Shown in pieces: positions 33,951 to 44,038 of a DNA stretch of 45,571 bases (its first letter is position 1; each line of letters opens with the position of its first letter). Position numbers and translations under genes: made by a program. This DNA is from Fomitopsis serialis. Taxonomy: Eukaryota > Basidiomycota > Agaricomycetes > Polyporales > Fomitopsidaceae. Location of the stretch: the NCBI RefSeq assembly GCF_022376445.1, contig NW_025955284.1, positions 1 through 45,571 on the forward strand, in the 5' to 3' direction. The notes below the pieces were generated by a model that saw nothing but the letters and a program-made list of their open reading frames with translations, had not been told where the DNA came from and ran no database searches.

Positions 33951-34826
33951 TCAAGTCGCACGACGAGCCACTGATGAGCCTCGCGATGGGAGATTGCGAC
34001 TCGGGCCCGCTTCTCGCTCTCGGCGATACAGTCGGGCGGCGGACTCGCGACGCCCTTTCCGCTTGTGAGCTTTCTGGATCCTCCGCAGCCGCACTCTGTT
34101 TTCGGCTATGTCGGTCGAGTAGAAGGACTCCATTCGTTCCAGCTTGACTATCTCGTCAGCGACGTTGGCCCACTCCTCTTCGGTTAGCGACTGATGTTTG
34201 CGGCGCAATCCGTCGATCTTCTCAATGAGTTCCCCGCGCATCTCCTGATACAGTCCGATGAGCTTCTCCACGACGTCGGCATCACCGTGTTCGCCTTCGA
34301 TGCCTGTCGCCCATGTTATTAGTATGTCCACTTTGGCAGGATAAGTACGCGCTCCAACACGCGCACTTCCGAATTCAGCCTCACCATCCGTGCGCTCGGT
34401 GCCATCCTCATGGCCCACAGCACTGGAATTGGCCACCACCCACCATCGCGATCCAGGCCAGCGACTGTCCCCGCCCTCGAGCAGCTCAGGCCAATTGATC
34501 TCCACCCATTTTCGCGCATCGTCGGAGGTTACCTCGCTCTCCACCAGCCCGGCAAGCTGCTTGAGTCGGCGAGTGATCCACGCTGGCTGTGGAAAACACC
34601 CCAAAGTGATTCCATGGTGGGTCCCATACACGTCCTGCTCTCTTTGAATGAGACCCCAGATGATATTAGGTAGCGAGTCACGTACCAGTACCTCCCTCAG
34701 ACGTTCAACGATGGTCACACAGATCTTCTCGTGCCTAGCCTCCTGACCTTCCGCCAAGCGAAAGTAGCACTCAATCATTGCGATCGAGGAGTCGTCACTC
34801 GACATTTTGCTTGCGATCGGCGCCAT
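33951..34826 (-). CDS. Array gene A: WPELL-domain protein without zinc cluster
   Basis: Start MAPIASKMSSDDSS at 34826. A likely 51-nt intron (GTACGT...GAGCAG, near 34685-34635) lies after EVL, matching the first intron of genes B and C. The second exon has VYGTHHGITLG, then KWVEINWPELLEGGDSRWPG, the same signature as in B (WAHEEWPELLGDNESRWPG) and C (WVKREWPELLQGGYSRWPG). The C-terminal third is a long charged helix (EIVKLERMESF...RRIQKAHKRKGRR), probably coiled coil. Unlike B-F it has no CxxC...CxxC cluster. It could be a paralogue that lost the zinc exon, or a partner protein for the others. It is the last gene of the array in the direction of transcription. Confidence 0.68.
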   Translation of the reverse strand: MAPIASKMSSDDSSIAMIECYFRLAEGQEARHEKICVTIVERLREVLVRDSLPNIIWGLIQREQDVYGTHHGITLGCFPQPAWITRRLKQLAGLVESEVTSDDARKWVEINWPELLEGGDSRWPGSRWWVVANSSAVGHEDGTERTDGEAEFGSARVGARTYPAKVDILITWATGIEGEHGDADVVEKLIGLYQEMRGELIEKIDGLRRKHQSLTEEEWANVADEIVKLERMESFYSTDIAENRVRLRRIQKAHKRKGRRESAARLYRREREAGPSRNLPSRGSSVARRAT

Positions 34827-35811
34827 CGCAATCGGAGGGGCGAGATAAACCTGAGTGGGAATGGTGGGAGGTGACGGAGGGTGGAAGGGCCACGTATCCA
34901 CCGAGTACATCCCCGCGCCGTGTGTGCCTCGTGACCATCGGCAAACTCGCGTAGTGTGTGTCACCCCATCAGACAACTGTCACAGTATCACGAACTGCAC
35001 AGACGCCCCAACTGTACGCGCGTTCTCTGAGAAACACGTATTCGCTTCCGGTGTGCTGTATCGATTATAAACGATGCGAGCATACAATCTTTGCGCTGTG
35101 ACCGAATGGTATGTCGAGTCGCCCCACGCTGTCGCACTTGGAGCAATGGCTTCGGCACGACTCGTTGAGAAGCTTCTGCTTCTGTGTCGACGACAAACGG
35201 TAGGCTATCCCAAATGTTCCCCGCGACGTTACTGGCAAATACATCAGGTCAACTTGTCTATGTCGACAACCGGTCTAGTCTTCGCTCCTTCGCATTCACA
35301 CTCACTGCATGGTCGATTTCACTGGCTATATTAACACCCGCGACATCCATGCTTGCGACACAATTGAGAATGGACCTGCGATGCTCCTTCCGTGCGTGTG
35401 AGTTAAAACCGGCCATTCAGGTGCCAATGGCATCCGTCGCCTACCAAATTGAGGCTTTATTCAGCTTGATCGACCGACATCTATTGACAGATAGCAGGGA
35501 ACGATCCCAACTGGCGACATTGCATCATATAGATAGGATTTCCAATGAGATGGTCTCCCTCGTATATGGTCCGCAGACTTTACGATTATTGATACAGATA
35601 CAGATACATTCGTTCGGATGAAAACAACTCTCTGGAACTGCAGACGGCTTCATTGATACATCGCATAGCCGTTCCGCCATATATTCTTCACTCCATCTTG
35701 GCAGGGACATCTGTATCGGGGTGGTGCGATTATCAGTTGTGTACAAGATTCCTCACATCGTCTCACTCACCCATATTCCTACACCGCTCCAAGGCGCACC
35801 AATAACACTCG
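34827..35811. other. Spacer between array genes A and B
   Basis: No coding sequence supported, although short open frames exist. Holds the promoter of gene A with an ATCGTT palindrome at 35058-35077. Confidence 0.5.
35058..35077. promoter_or_regulatory. ATCGTT palindrome upstream of gene A
   Basis: GTATCGATTATAAACGATGC; the left arm has one change. Its near edge lies 232 bp upstream of the ATG of gene A. The same distance, within 9 bp, is seen for genes B and C, which favours a regulatory site over random spread. The role is inferred. Confidence 0.55.
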
Positions 35812-37441
35812 CTATGTGGCCAAACTCCTCGGCTCTTGCACTTGCCGCGCCACCATAAGCTGCTTTCTGTGGAGGTCGAGATCGACGCCTAATCGGCGGT
35901 GTTGGTGTTGCAACGTCTTGATCTGCGTGTCAACGGTGCTTCTCTGACGCGTGAGGAACTGGATGAGGGCTTCCAGGCCATCGATCGAAAGACCCTCGTG
36001 TGTCTCGTCGGTGTCTAATCCCGTCAGGCTAGTGTCGGAACCGCTGTTTGACATTGGTACCTCCTCGTTGCTGAGGTCGGTATCGTCCCAGCCATGCGTG
36101 TCGCATGCGAACGTGACGTGGCGGTTAGATCTCATGTGCCTGGCCTCGGATGATGCAGCCACGATGTCGGAAGTAACCATTGAAGCCACTTTCGATGAGC
36201 GTAATATCCCCCCTTTGGTACCCTTTGGCCCCTCTTCCATCTTGGCACGCTTCCTCTTCGGAGCGTCAGTTATCGACGTCGGAAGCCGGTGCTTCTTCGG
36301 CAGAGCTCCTGGCGACTTGAATGAGAGCCTCCTGTGGCCACGCGTATCGTCCTTGTCACTCTCGTCATCCGTTGTGTCATGCGGCGACCGAGCTACGAAT
36401 TGAGCGCCCTGCTGCCTCGCCATCAATGGAGGTATTCGCAGCATGAGCCGCTCTTGTCGTTCGACGGTATGCATGACCGTCCCAGTTCGGTTGTCGGATG
36501 CGTCGGACGGTGACGCGGCCTCTGTTTTCATTACGAAGCTGATTAGTGAACGATCGCAAGGATGGTTTGCATTGAGATGTCACTCACTGCGTTTCCTTGA
36601 TCCAGTCAGGGATAACCCGTTGAAGTAACATCCCTTCCCAGCCCGCTTGCATGTGCCACAGGTAACGGCGCCCTCCTCTATAACACAGTCCCTCACGGTC
36701 CTTTTCGCTGACCTGCAGTAGTCGCACTGTGTTAACTGTGATCAATTGAATACCCCCGTTGGACGTGCGATGCAACGCGTACCTGCCTAAGATCTTGCCG
36801 GCGCATCGTCGTCTGTGGCACATTGATCTCCTTCAACGCGTGCGCGACATCAACCTTGCCCTTGTTATTTGCCCCTTGTAGCGGCGAGTGCGACAAGAGG
36901 GACTCTTCTTCGGTCTCATGGCCTTCCCCAGTGTCCTCCTGCCGTTCCACGTTGAAGGACCCGTGGCCATGGTTTCTTCCGTTCCACACTCGATCCTCAG
37001 TTCCGTCTGCGCCACTCCTTTCTGCTGCTACATCTGTATTACTAGCTCGATATCCGTGTCTCCTCCCCGGCCAGCGACTTTCATTGTCGCCGAGAAGCTC
37101 CGGCCATTCCTCGTGAGCCCACTGTCTTGCTTCTTTGTTGAATTTCCTCCCTTTCACGAGCGTCGCGAGCACGTTGAGCTCATACACAATCCAAGTCGGC
37201 TCCGACTTCCTGCCATCGTACATTCCGGATGCGACTCCGTAGGCAGTCTGCGTGATTACCTTCAGCCATTCTCCGTCCATGCGGAATATCGAGGACTTAC
37301 AAGATTCCTATGTAGTGCTTGTAACAGCGACTTCGCCTTGGTGAAGCCCTTGAGATCGCCCTTCGTTCCAGTATGGAACCACCATTCTAGGACGTCGATC
37401 AGCCCGTCGCCGGACGGGATCGTGCTTGTCGACTTCGGCAT
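35812..37441 (-). CDS. Array gene B: WPELL-domain Zn2Cys6-like nuclear protein
   Basis: Complete, with no frame break. Start MPKSTSTIPSGDGLIDVLEW at 37441. Exon 1 (47 codons) is followed by a 41-nt intron (37300-37260). Exon 2 has AYGVASGMYDGRKSEPTW and WAHEEWPELLGDNESRWPG, then an acidic/polar linker. After an intron (GTACGC...AACACAG) comes the cluster CDYC-x9-C-x8-CGTC-x6-C (about 36620-36733), which matches the six-cysteine layout of fungal Zn2Cys6 DNA-binding domains, though placed mid-protein. The last exon carries DAPKRKRAKMEE, a classical nuclear-localisation-like stretch, and a C-terminal heptad region (LEALIQFLTRQ...LHRKQLMVARQVQE). It is probably a dimeric nuclear DNA-binding regulator; targets are unknown. 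Closest relative in the window is gene C. Confidence 0.85.
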
Positions 37442-37663
37442 GTGAGACGTTCAGTCGCGACAGTTTACGGTCTGTCTTAATACGCTGGTGAGTCGTCAGA
37501 TTGTGAGAGATCCGAGATCGGTCTGCAGCCACACCCACACTTGCCGCCTCGTGGCTATGGACCGTGCGCGTCAATCAACCCAGAGCGATAGGCTCATTAT
37601 TCCCAGAGCGTGGTAAGATGCTCCCGCGCTCAATCAACCCTTTCATCGGGGCTGTGATGGGCT

Positions 37664-37683
37664 GCATCGTTTGCGAACGATGC
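37664..37683. promoter_or_regulatory. ATCGTT palindrome 223 bp upstream of gene B
   Basis: GCATCGTTTGCGAACGATGC, a perfect 20-bp palindrome apart from its TGCG centre. The best dispersed copy in the window. A regulatory role is inferred from its position. Confidence 0.6.
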
Positions 37684-37742
37684 ATCCCAATCGCTCGGAA
37701 TGTGATCCTGTCACCTCTGTGATTGATTGAGACCCACGCCCT

Positions 37743-37762
37743 GCATCGTTTACAAACGATGC
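37743..37762. promoter_or_regulatory. Second ATCGTT palindrome upstream of gene B
   Basis: GCATCGTTTACAAACGATGC with perfect arms, 79 bp from the first copy and 302 bp upstream of the ATG of B. Confidence 0.6.
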
Positions 37763-38018
37763 AGGCCATGTCATTTCATCGTTATGCTCGCTATTATTGA
37801 CGGTTCTGGCGACGCAGTATGCGGTTGTACACAGAGCGGCATGCATTAGGACATCGGATACTTGACAAACGACTACGAACGCGTGCAACGGAGGAGCAGG
37901 ACACGGAGACGACGATCCAAGTAATTATACATTTCGTACAGCAAACGTCGACGTCCCCAGCAGCTACCCATGAGAGTCAGGTCCCAAAACGTAGATGAAG
38001 CTGCAGCATCACGCACCT

Positions 38019-39793
38019 TCACTGAGTGCGAGGATGCTTGGAGGGTTCCCGGCCACGCACAGGACGATTTGGCGCAGGTTGATCCGGAGCAGCGGGAACA
38101 TGACTTGGGCCTGGCTGTGTCTCCTGTGCCTGACTGCGTAATTCACGCAGTTGCTTCTTCGCCTCTACCAGGCGTTGTCCAAGCCAGGAATATGTCCCCT
38201 GCAGCCCGAGAACCTGACCGGAAATCGTGGCGCGCTGCATTTCGATGTGCCTAACGACAGACTCCAGCGATGCAACGGAGACAGGTTCCCCACTCGACGA
38301 TCCCACCACCCTGCTGTCGGACCCACGATCAGATTGGGCATCTTCATCGACGTTTAGGGCGCCGAATTCCGACACCTGGGTCTCGCTACCGGGCGATCCG
38401 TGACGGAGCGGTCCCCCAGTCTCTACGTCAGACGACGGAGTTACGACCGTCTGCGACGACGATCCTGTCGACGCCAATGTCGACGAGCGAAGCCTCTTGC
38501 CCCCCTTACCGGTGGGCGCAGGCTTGTCGTCAGGCTTCGCCCGCTTCCTGCGCGGCGCGTCTCCGACCGAGTCCGTCAGTTCGCGTTTGGGACGCAGACC
38601 TTTCGTCGCCTTGGTTGAGACCGCCGTCGTAAGAGCCGTGTCGCCCTGATTTGCATCGACAACGGTGGAGATCGACTGCGATCGTCCCGCTCGAGCAACC
38701 GGCTTGGCCTTTGCAGCCGCGGTCGACGTGCGACGTGTCGCTCGGCCCCCAGGAACAACTTGCACTTCCTCCGTGGCCTTTCTCTTACCCTTCGTGCTGG
38801 AAGCGGCGGGGACGTTCACGGCTGGCTGAGGTGTCGTCGCTTCTGAGGATGGTCGACCGTCAGATGTGCGCAGCTGTCCGGCCCCAAAACCCGACCATTG
38901 TACTTACTTTTGCTCTGGTTCCGTTGAGGGAGTATCCGTTGTAGTAACATCCCTTTCCTGCGGTCTTACAAGTACCACACGCTACTCCTCCCGTCTCCAA
39001 CACGCACGGTCTCACGGCCCTCGTAGCCGTCCGACAGTAGTCGCACTACACTTCGATTAACTCGATACCAACAGTGCGCACGTCACCGAAGACACACCTT
39101 TTTGAGCTGCTTGCGGTACTGCTCTGCCGTCGTCCTATTCGCTTCCTTTGCCGACTCAGCGAGGATCGCCGCGCGTTTGGTCTTCGCCTGCTGAGATTTC
39201 CGAGGCGGAGACTGCACCTCATCCTCCCCCACGTTTTCATCATCGTCCAGCTCTAGCTCGTCCCGCTCTTCTTCGTCATCCTCCTCTCCTCCATCCCCCG
39301 GCACTCCATCGTCCTCGCTGCCAGACTGTCTTTCGTCGCTGTCCTCGTTCTCCACCTGATCGCCGGCCATCGGATCGTCGACACCGTGGTTCACGTCCTT
39401 CCACAGTCGGCTCCCGGGCCACCGACTGTAGCCGCCTTGCAGGAGTTCCGGCCATTCCCGCTTGACCCACGCGAGTGTGCCTTTGTTGAAGGATTTCCCC
39501 TTGACCACCTCCATGAGCTCATTCAGCCGCAAAGACGCCCACATAGGCTCGAGCGTCCTCCCCGTCGGAAGGCCGATGAGAGCACCATATCTGACCTACG
39601 TGGAGAGTGTCAGATCGCCGACCAATAAGGATTGGACAGCATGACGCACCAGCAATTCTCGGATCTCCTCCACCACATCTTGGGTCGCGTCGGCGGACCG
39701 CAGGTCCACAGAGTTCGCTTGGTCGAACCAAAGGTCCAAGTTTCCCTCCATCTGTTCTTTGCGCGACAGTGGTTTGGCGGGCACCTTCGACAT
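38019..39793 (-). CDS. Array gene C: WPELL-domain Zn2Cys6-like nuclear protein
   Basis: Complete, four exons, no frame break. Start MSKVPAKPLSRKEQMEGNLD at 39793. Intron 1 (GTGCGT...CACGTAG) follows EIRELL. Exon 2 carries VRYGALIGLPTGRTLEP and WVKREWPELLQGGYSRWPG, then a very acidic linker. Exon 3 encodes CDYC-x9-C-x8-CGTC-x6-CYYNGYSLNG (about 38898-39045), a six-cysteine fungal Zn2Cys6-like cluster. The last exon has GKRKATEEV, then DAPRRKRAKPDDKPAPTGKG (like gene B), an acidic stretch and a C-terminal coiled coil, ESVVRHIEMQRATISGQVLG...LVEAKKQLREL. Every intron falls at the same place as in gene B, so the two arose by duplication. Expected to be a nuclear, DNA-binding dimer; the target is unknown. 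Confidence 0.88.
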
Positions 39794-40341
39794 GGCTAGA
39801 CGGCAGTGGGTGCAGATCAGGACGTAGTTGACCGAGGTGAGATTGGGAGCCTGTCAACCGACGAGACGCCACGCCAGCACTGTGTTGATCACGGCTCGCC
39901 TGGCAGGCGCCTCTTGCCGGTCATGTGTGACCGGACGACAATCAAACTGATCAATCGCCGCTTACAAAGAGACACTGATACGTCGCGCCTTCCGAAAGTC
40001 GTGCCCTTTTGATCGCGCGGTGCCACATCGTTCGCAAACGATGCAGCCCTGGGCATCCGCGGCCCAGCGGTATTGCGAATGTCGCATACCACAGCCCAGT
40101 GCGTGGTCGATCGATCTGGGTCACGGGATCTATTTTCCAGTTGTGCTCACCGTGTCTCCAACAGCGCTAGCGATGAAGAATCGACGCGCGAGTCTGTCTT
40201 ACAACGCGATAATATGCATGTTTTCACGCCGTAGTACACGGTTTGGATTTGGGTAGCCCCCGCGCATTTGGATTAGACATTGAGATGTACCAGGAATGGA
40301 CACGATACATTCCGATACGCGTTCTATGAACCAATCCCCTA
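39794..40341. other. Spacer between array genes C and D
   Basis: No gene seen. Promoter region of C, with an ATCGTT palindrome at 40025-40044. Confidence 0.5.
40025..40044. promoter_or_regulatory. ATCGTT palindrome 232 bp upstream of gene C
   Basis: ACATCGTTCGCAAACGATGC; the core arms ATCGTT/AACGAT are perfect. Same distance to the ATG as the copy upstream of gene A. Confidence 0.6.
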
Positions 40342-41902
40342 CTAGGCCTTCCCCGTCTTGCGTGCTGCCTCAAGCTCGGATAGTTCCGCCCACGCTTCGT
40401 CCAAGATTTCTCGTTCCTCAGCGACACTCGCCCGGAGCTGCTCCGTCCTGTGAACCTGTGCAGCAACATCCGCCTCCGCCCGCTTGAGTTCCTTCTGGTA
40501 GTGTCGCACCAGAGCCTCTGGCGATGGATCCATAGGCAGCTCCACAACAGGTCGGTACAGGCTCAGGTCGACATCCGTTCCGGGGACTCGGACTTCGGCG
40601 CGATGCACAGGTGTATACCGCGCCACCTCCGTGCCAGTCTTGAGCGGTTCCTCGGAGGAGTCGCGCTCAGAGAAAGCCCGTTCCTTTCCGCGCGACAGCG
40701 CCCGTGGCTTGGGGGTCCTGTGCTTTTCGAGGCCCCGACACTGGGGGCGTCACTCGTAACGGTCATCTTCGGTTGCTTCGGATCAGCCTTCGGTTCACTC
40801 GCGGTGGATCCGCTAAGGTGCTCTGGAAACCGTGTCAGGTTGTGTCGCGCGTGAGACGGCATCACTACGTCGGCAGGGAGGCACTCACTGCTCATATAGC
40901 CACTGAGTGACCCATTGTCGAAGAAACAACCTTTGCGCCGCCTCTTGCATTCCTCGCATTTGAGGTGGCCTGGGATCACGACACAAGGCCTGTTGACGTT
41001 GACCGCCGACTTGCAATAATCGCACTGTGCTCGTCACAGATATTATAAACACATTCCTTACGGATCGAGGTGAAGATGCGTACCTTTTGTCCGGCTTGAA
41101 GGCGGCTTCGCGCCTGTGCCGCGATCGCCTCTCTCGCCCCCGTCGCATTTGCCGTGGACCGCTTCGGCGCAGACCCACCTGCACGTCCGTCATCCAGCAC
41201 GACATTCGACACCCCAGGCTTCCCCCCACCGGCTTGCGAGTCTTCACTGACTCGCACTGTCTTCTCCTTTCGGAGTGCCCCTTTGGCGTTACCGGCGGGT
41301 TCGGATGTCCTGTACAAGCCGTCAGTCGCCAGAATCAATGCCGCGCTTTACCCTGACCTACCTACGGCTGAAGCTACTTGCTATGGTTGTCATGAGCCCT
41401 TCGCAAAGTGTTAACCAATGTTCGATGCGGCCATGCTGCGATGACTTTACCTATATCCTTCTCGTCGAATTCGAACCGTGCTGGAAGCACGGGAATTGCA
41501 TTGGCGGGCGACCTCAAACTTGACCAGTGCTGTTCAATCCAGTGGTCGACTTCCTTCGGTTGCTTCTGGTTAGCCATCGCGGTCGCAAACGCCTTCACCG
41601 CTTCCCCGATGTTCTCCTTGTCGCCCTTGGCCTTCCACGCTGTCCTGTCCTTGTACAGATCCTCTGTCACTCCGTAGTTTATCTGTCGTCATCATTCTCA
41701 GGTAGTCGCGGCGTCACTACACGGAATCAGGACGTACCAACGCGTCACGCAGAATCCTCAGACCGTTGATTTGCCATGTCACCGTCCCGACGGCGAAGAC
41801 TTTCTGCTCAATCGCATCCAACACCTTTCGGACATGCGCTATGTGTGGGCGTGGCGGCGGGCTTGCGGTCCCTACAGTGGCAACTTTGGTCTGAGGCGGC
41901 AT
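40342..41902 (-). CDS. Array gene D: Zn2Cys6-like protein with coiled coil
   Basis: Start MPPQTKVATVGTASPPPRPH at 41902. Intron 1 (GTACGT...GACGACAG) follows RDAL, as in B and C. Exon 2 begins INYGVTEDLYKDRTAWKAKG and has HWIEQHWSSL, a diverged form of the WPELL motif without SRWPG. A following junction (about 41460-41290) does not resolve in phase. The cluster CDYC-x9-C-x8-CEEC-x6-CFFDNGSLSG lies at about 40915-41035, after an intron GTACGC...GAGCACAG. The tail has PKADPKQPKMTVTSD, then a strong coiled coil: LVRHYQKELKRAEADVAAQV and EREILDEAWAELSELEAARK. One base seems missing at a CCCCC run near 40720. A probable nuclear DNA-binding protein of the same family as B and C, more diverged. Confidence 0.74.
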
Positions 41903-42309
41903 TATTGTTGGAAGAGAGCGGTTAGGGGGTGAGCTATCAAAAACAACGGGTGAAAGTCGTCCGGGAAGTGTGGCTGGATATAGGCGCTTTGTGCAAGACA
42001 CAATAGACGCCTGTAGTCGACACCGCTGCGGTGGCGCATCTGGGCCACAATCTGTGTCGACTTCACTGGTCGGCTTGTATGTCGGTAACGGATAGCTGCG
42101 TGAAGTGTAGTGTAGTGACATTACACATGGGCCGCATTGCATGCTAAGCCCCGATACGGTTGCTATACATTACGTTCCAGCTCTTCTGCTACTTGTTACC
42201 TTTGTACATCTTACACGTCCGATAATCTTACAATCAGATGACATGTTGTGGGACACTGGCACTACCCTCACAGCTACAACGCGTAATACACCTCCTTACC
42301 GTGACAGTA
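41903..42309. other. Spacer between array genes D and E
   Basis: No gene and, unlike the other spacers upstream of A, B, C and E, no ATCGTT palindrome was found. Confidence 0.45.
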
Positions 42310-43550
42310 CTACTCGTCGTCGTTATCGTATCCCAGTTCGGCCATACGGCGCTCACAGTCACGGAGATTCCTCTTCAGCATTGCCTCCTTCTCCTTCGCC
42401 GCGGAAAGCGTAACATTTGCACGTGCGAGTTGCCCCTCAAGCATCTCCAGCTTCATCGTATGCTTCGCGACGTACCGCCTGAGGGCATCCTCGCGGGTCT
42501 CGTCACGAGCCGAGGAATCTTGGCACTGCGTACAACCTCACCAACCCCGTGGCCGGTCGAGGATATACCCCCGCTCGCATCCGAAGACGCACGCGTCTGT
42601 CGTACCCTCTTGGGATGCGGGGGGCGGTAGCCGATTGACGCCGCTTGCGCTTGAGGGGTGGAAGATGGACGTCGGAGTGTTGCCCCTGTGTCAGAGCTAA
42701 TCCAGATGTCGCAGCCCGGGGCACTGTCACGACACTGGAGGGTTCATTGTCGGGCGGCGTCGCGATGGATGTCGGGGATGTATGCGATGCCACGTCCTCA
42801 CGCTGCGTCCGCACGGCCGACTTGTCAAACACTGCACTGACGTGAATACTGGTATGTCGGTCATGACCTCGCGACTCACTCACAGCGAACACCTGGCACC
42901 AACGAAAGACCCTGAAAAGTGCATTCGCACTGAGCCTTGATACAGTTCCCACACGCGACGCTACCCCTCGGTTCGAAAGTACACCTTCGAGCAGATGACC
43001 CGGGCGCGAGGCATTGATCACACTAAAGGATTGTCAGATACTATTGGATGCTCTTCCTCGTCAGCTCTATATGACAACGTACCACGACAAGCCGAGCCTT
43101 CATGACTCGCGCGAGAGCGGAGACATCTACCGCACATGTTGCGCTGGGGTCAACATCTTGAACGCGCCCCTCGTTTCCCGTGGTCTCGCTCAATTGAAGA
43201 TGTTTCTGGATCCCGTCCGCGTCTTCTGCTCCCCCATCGGAGTTGAATTCCGCCCCCGACCCTTCGTCCGAACGCGGCTCACATGGATCCGACGACGAAG
43301 GCGATTCGTAGGACCCTTCCCACGGCTGGGCTTCATCGTTCTCTGTCCAGTTCTCGTCGCTTATGTCTTCCCGGTCCTTCCTTGAGGATTGGGCCTCCAC
43401 CGACTGTCTTGTCTGTCGATTATCGGTGGTCCTTCGTCGGGACTGTGCGACTGTCTGGTGCGAGCGGAGATGCGACATCGAGGTGTGGCAAACGAGTGCT
43501 AAAGCGATGGCGGAGGACTGATGGGCGAGTGTGGCGGGCTCCCGACGCAA
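42310..43550 (-). CDS. Array gene E: Zn2Cys6-like protein with acidic N-terminus
   Basis: The most upstream ATG is at 43550 (MRREPATL); an internal MSHLRSHQT is an alternative. The N-terminal exon is acidic and serine-rich (DENWTENDEAQPWEGSYESP) and lacks the WPELL domain. An intron (GTACGT...CCTTTAG) leads into CDQC-x9-C-x9-CGNC-x6-C (about 42905-43022), a six-cysteine cluster. Then come LPPLKRKRRQS, a nuclear-signal-like stretch, and a C-terminal coiled coil (VAKHTMKLEMLEGQLARAN, SAAKEKEAMLKRNLRDCERR) ending in DNDDE at 42310. The junction before the coiled coil (about 42600-42520) is unresolved: either an unusual intron or a one-base shift. Same overall plan as the other array genes, with the first domain replaced or lost. 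Confidence 0.68.
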
Positions 43551-44038
43551 TGACCACGTGTCTCATCATTAGCGCTCGTATCCCATTTGCGATTATCCCG
43601 GACTGCGACAAAAGTGACCACATCGGCCGACGATACATCAGGAAAACTATGATGTATCGTTCGTGATCGATTCGTACGCTTTCAAGACGAGCACTGCCTA
43701 CATTCTACAAGTTGTCCGTGCTCTTGTCGTGTCATCCACTGCTCTTATGTGTGTCCTCACAGCGGATGATCGCTCCATTCGCCAATGTAGACAGGTCGAT
43801 AATGTACAATGAGTAATACAGGTGAGAACAGACTAGCAACGACCACTTCGACGACAGACGATGTTTGCATAAATCGAGCGCACCACCTATGAACTTTCCC
43901 CGCAACCGACCATATCCCCCTTCGCCGCACACGAATTCATCCACCATGCACGTCGCGACATGAAAGCACGGGTGCCGACATCGTCGTACACCGCGAGCGG
44001 GGCGTGTGCGATGTACCGAGGTCCGGTGGGGTGCACTG
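43551..44038. other. Spacer between array genes E and F
   Basis: No gene supported; a long open frame overlapping it is in the wrong frame for gene F. Contains an ATCGTT palindrome at 43654-43673. Confidence 0.5.
43654..43673. promoter_or_regulatory. ATCGTT palindrome 104 bp upstream of gene E
   Basis: GTATCGTTCGTGATCGATTC with one changed arm base; closer to its gene than the copies upstream of A-C, and less perfect. Confidence 0.45.

Larger units (their letters stand above)
37442..38018. other. Spacer between array genes B and C
   Basis: No gene seen. Holds the promoter of B, with two perfect ATCGTT palindromes at 37664 and 37743. Confidence 0.5.
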
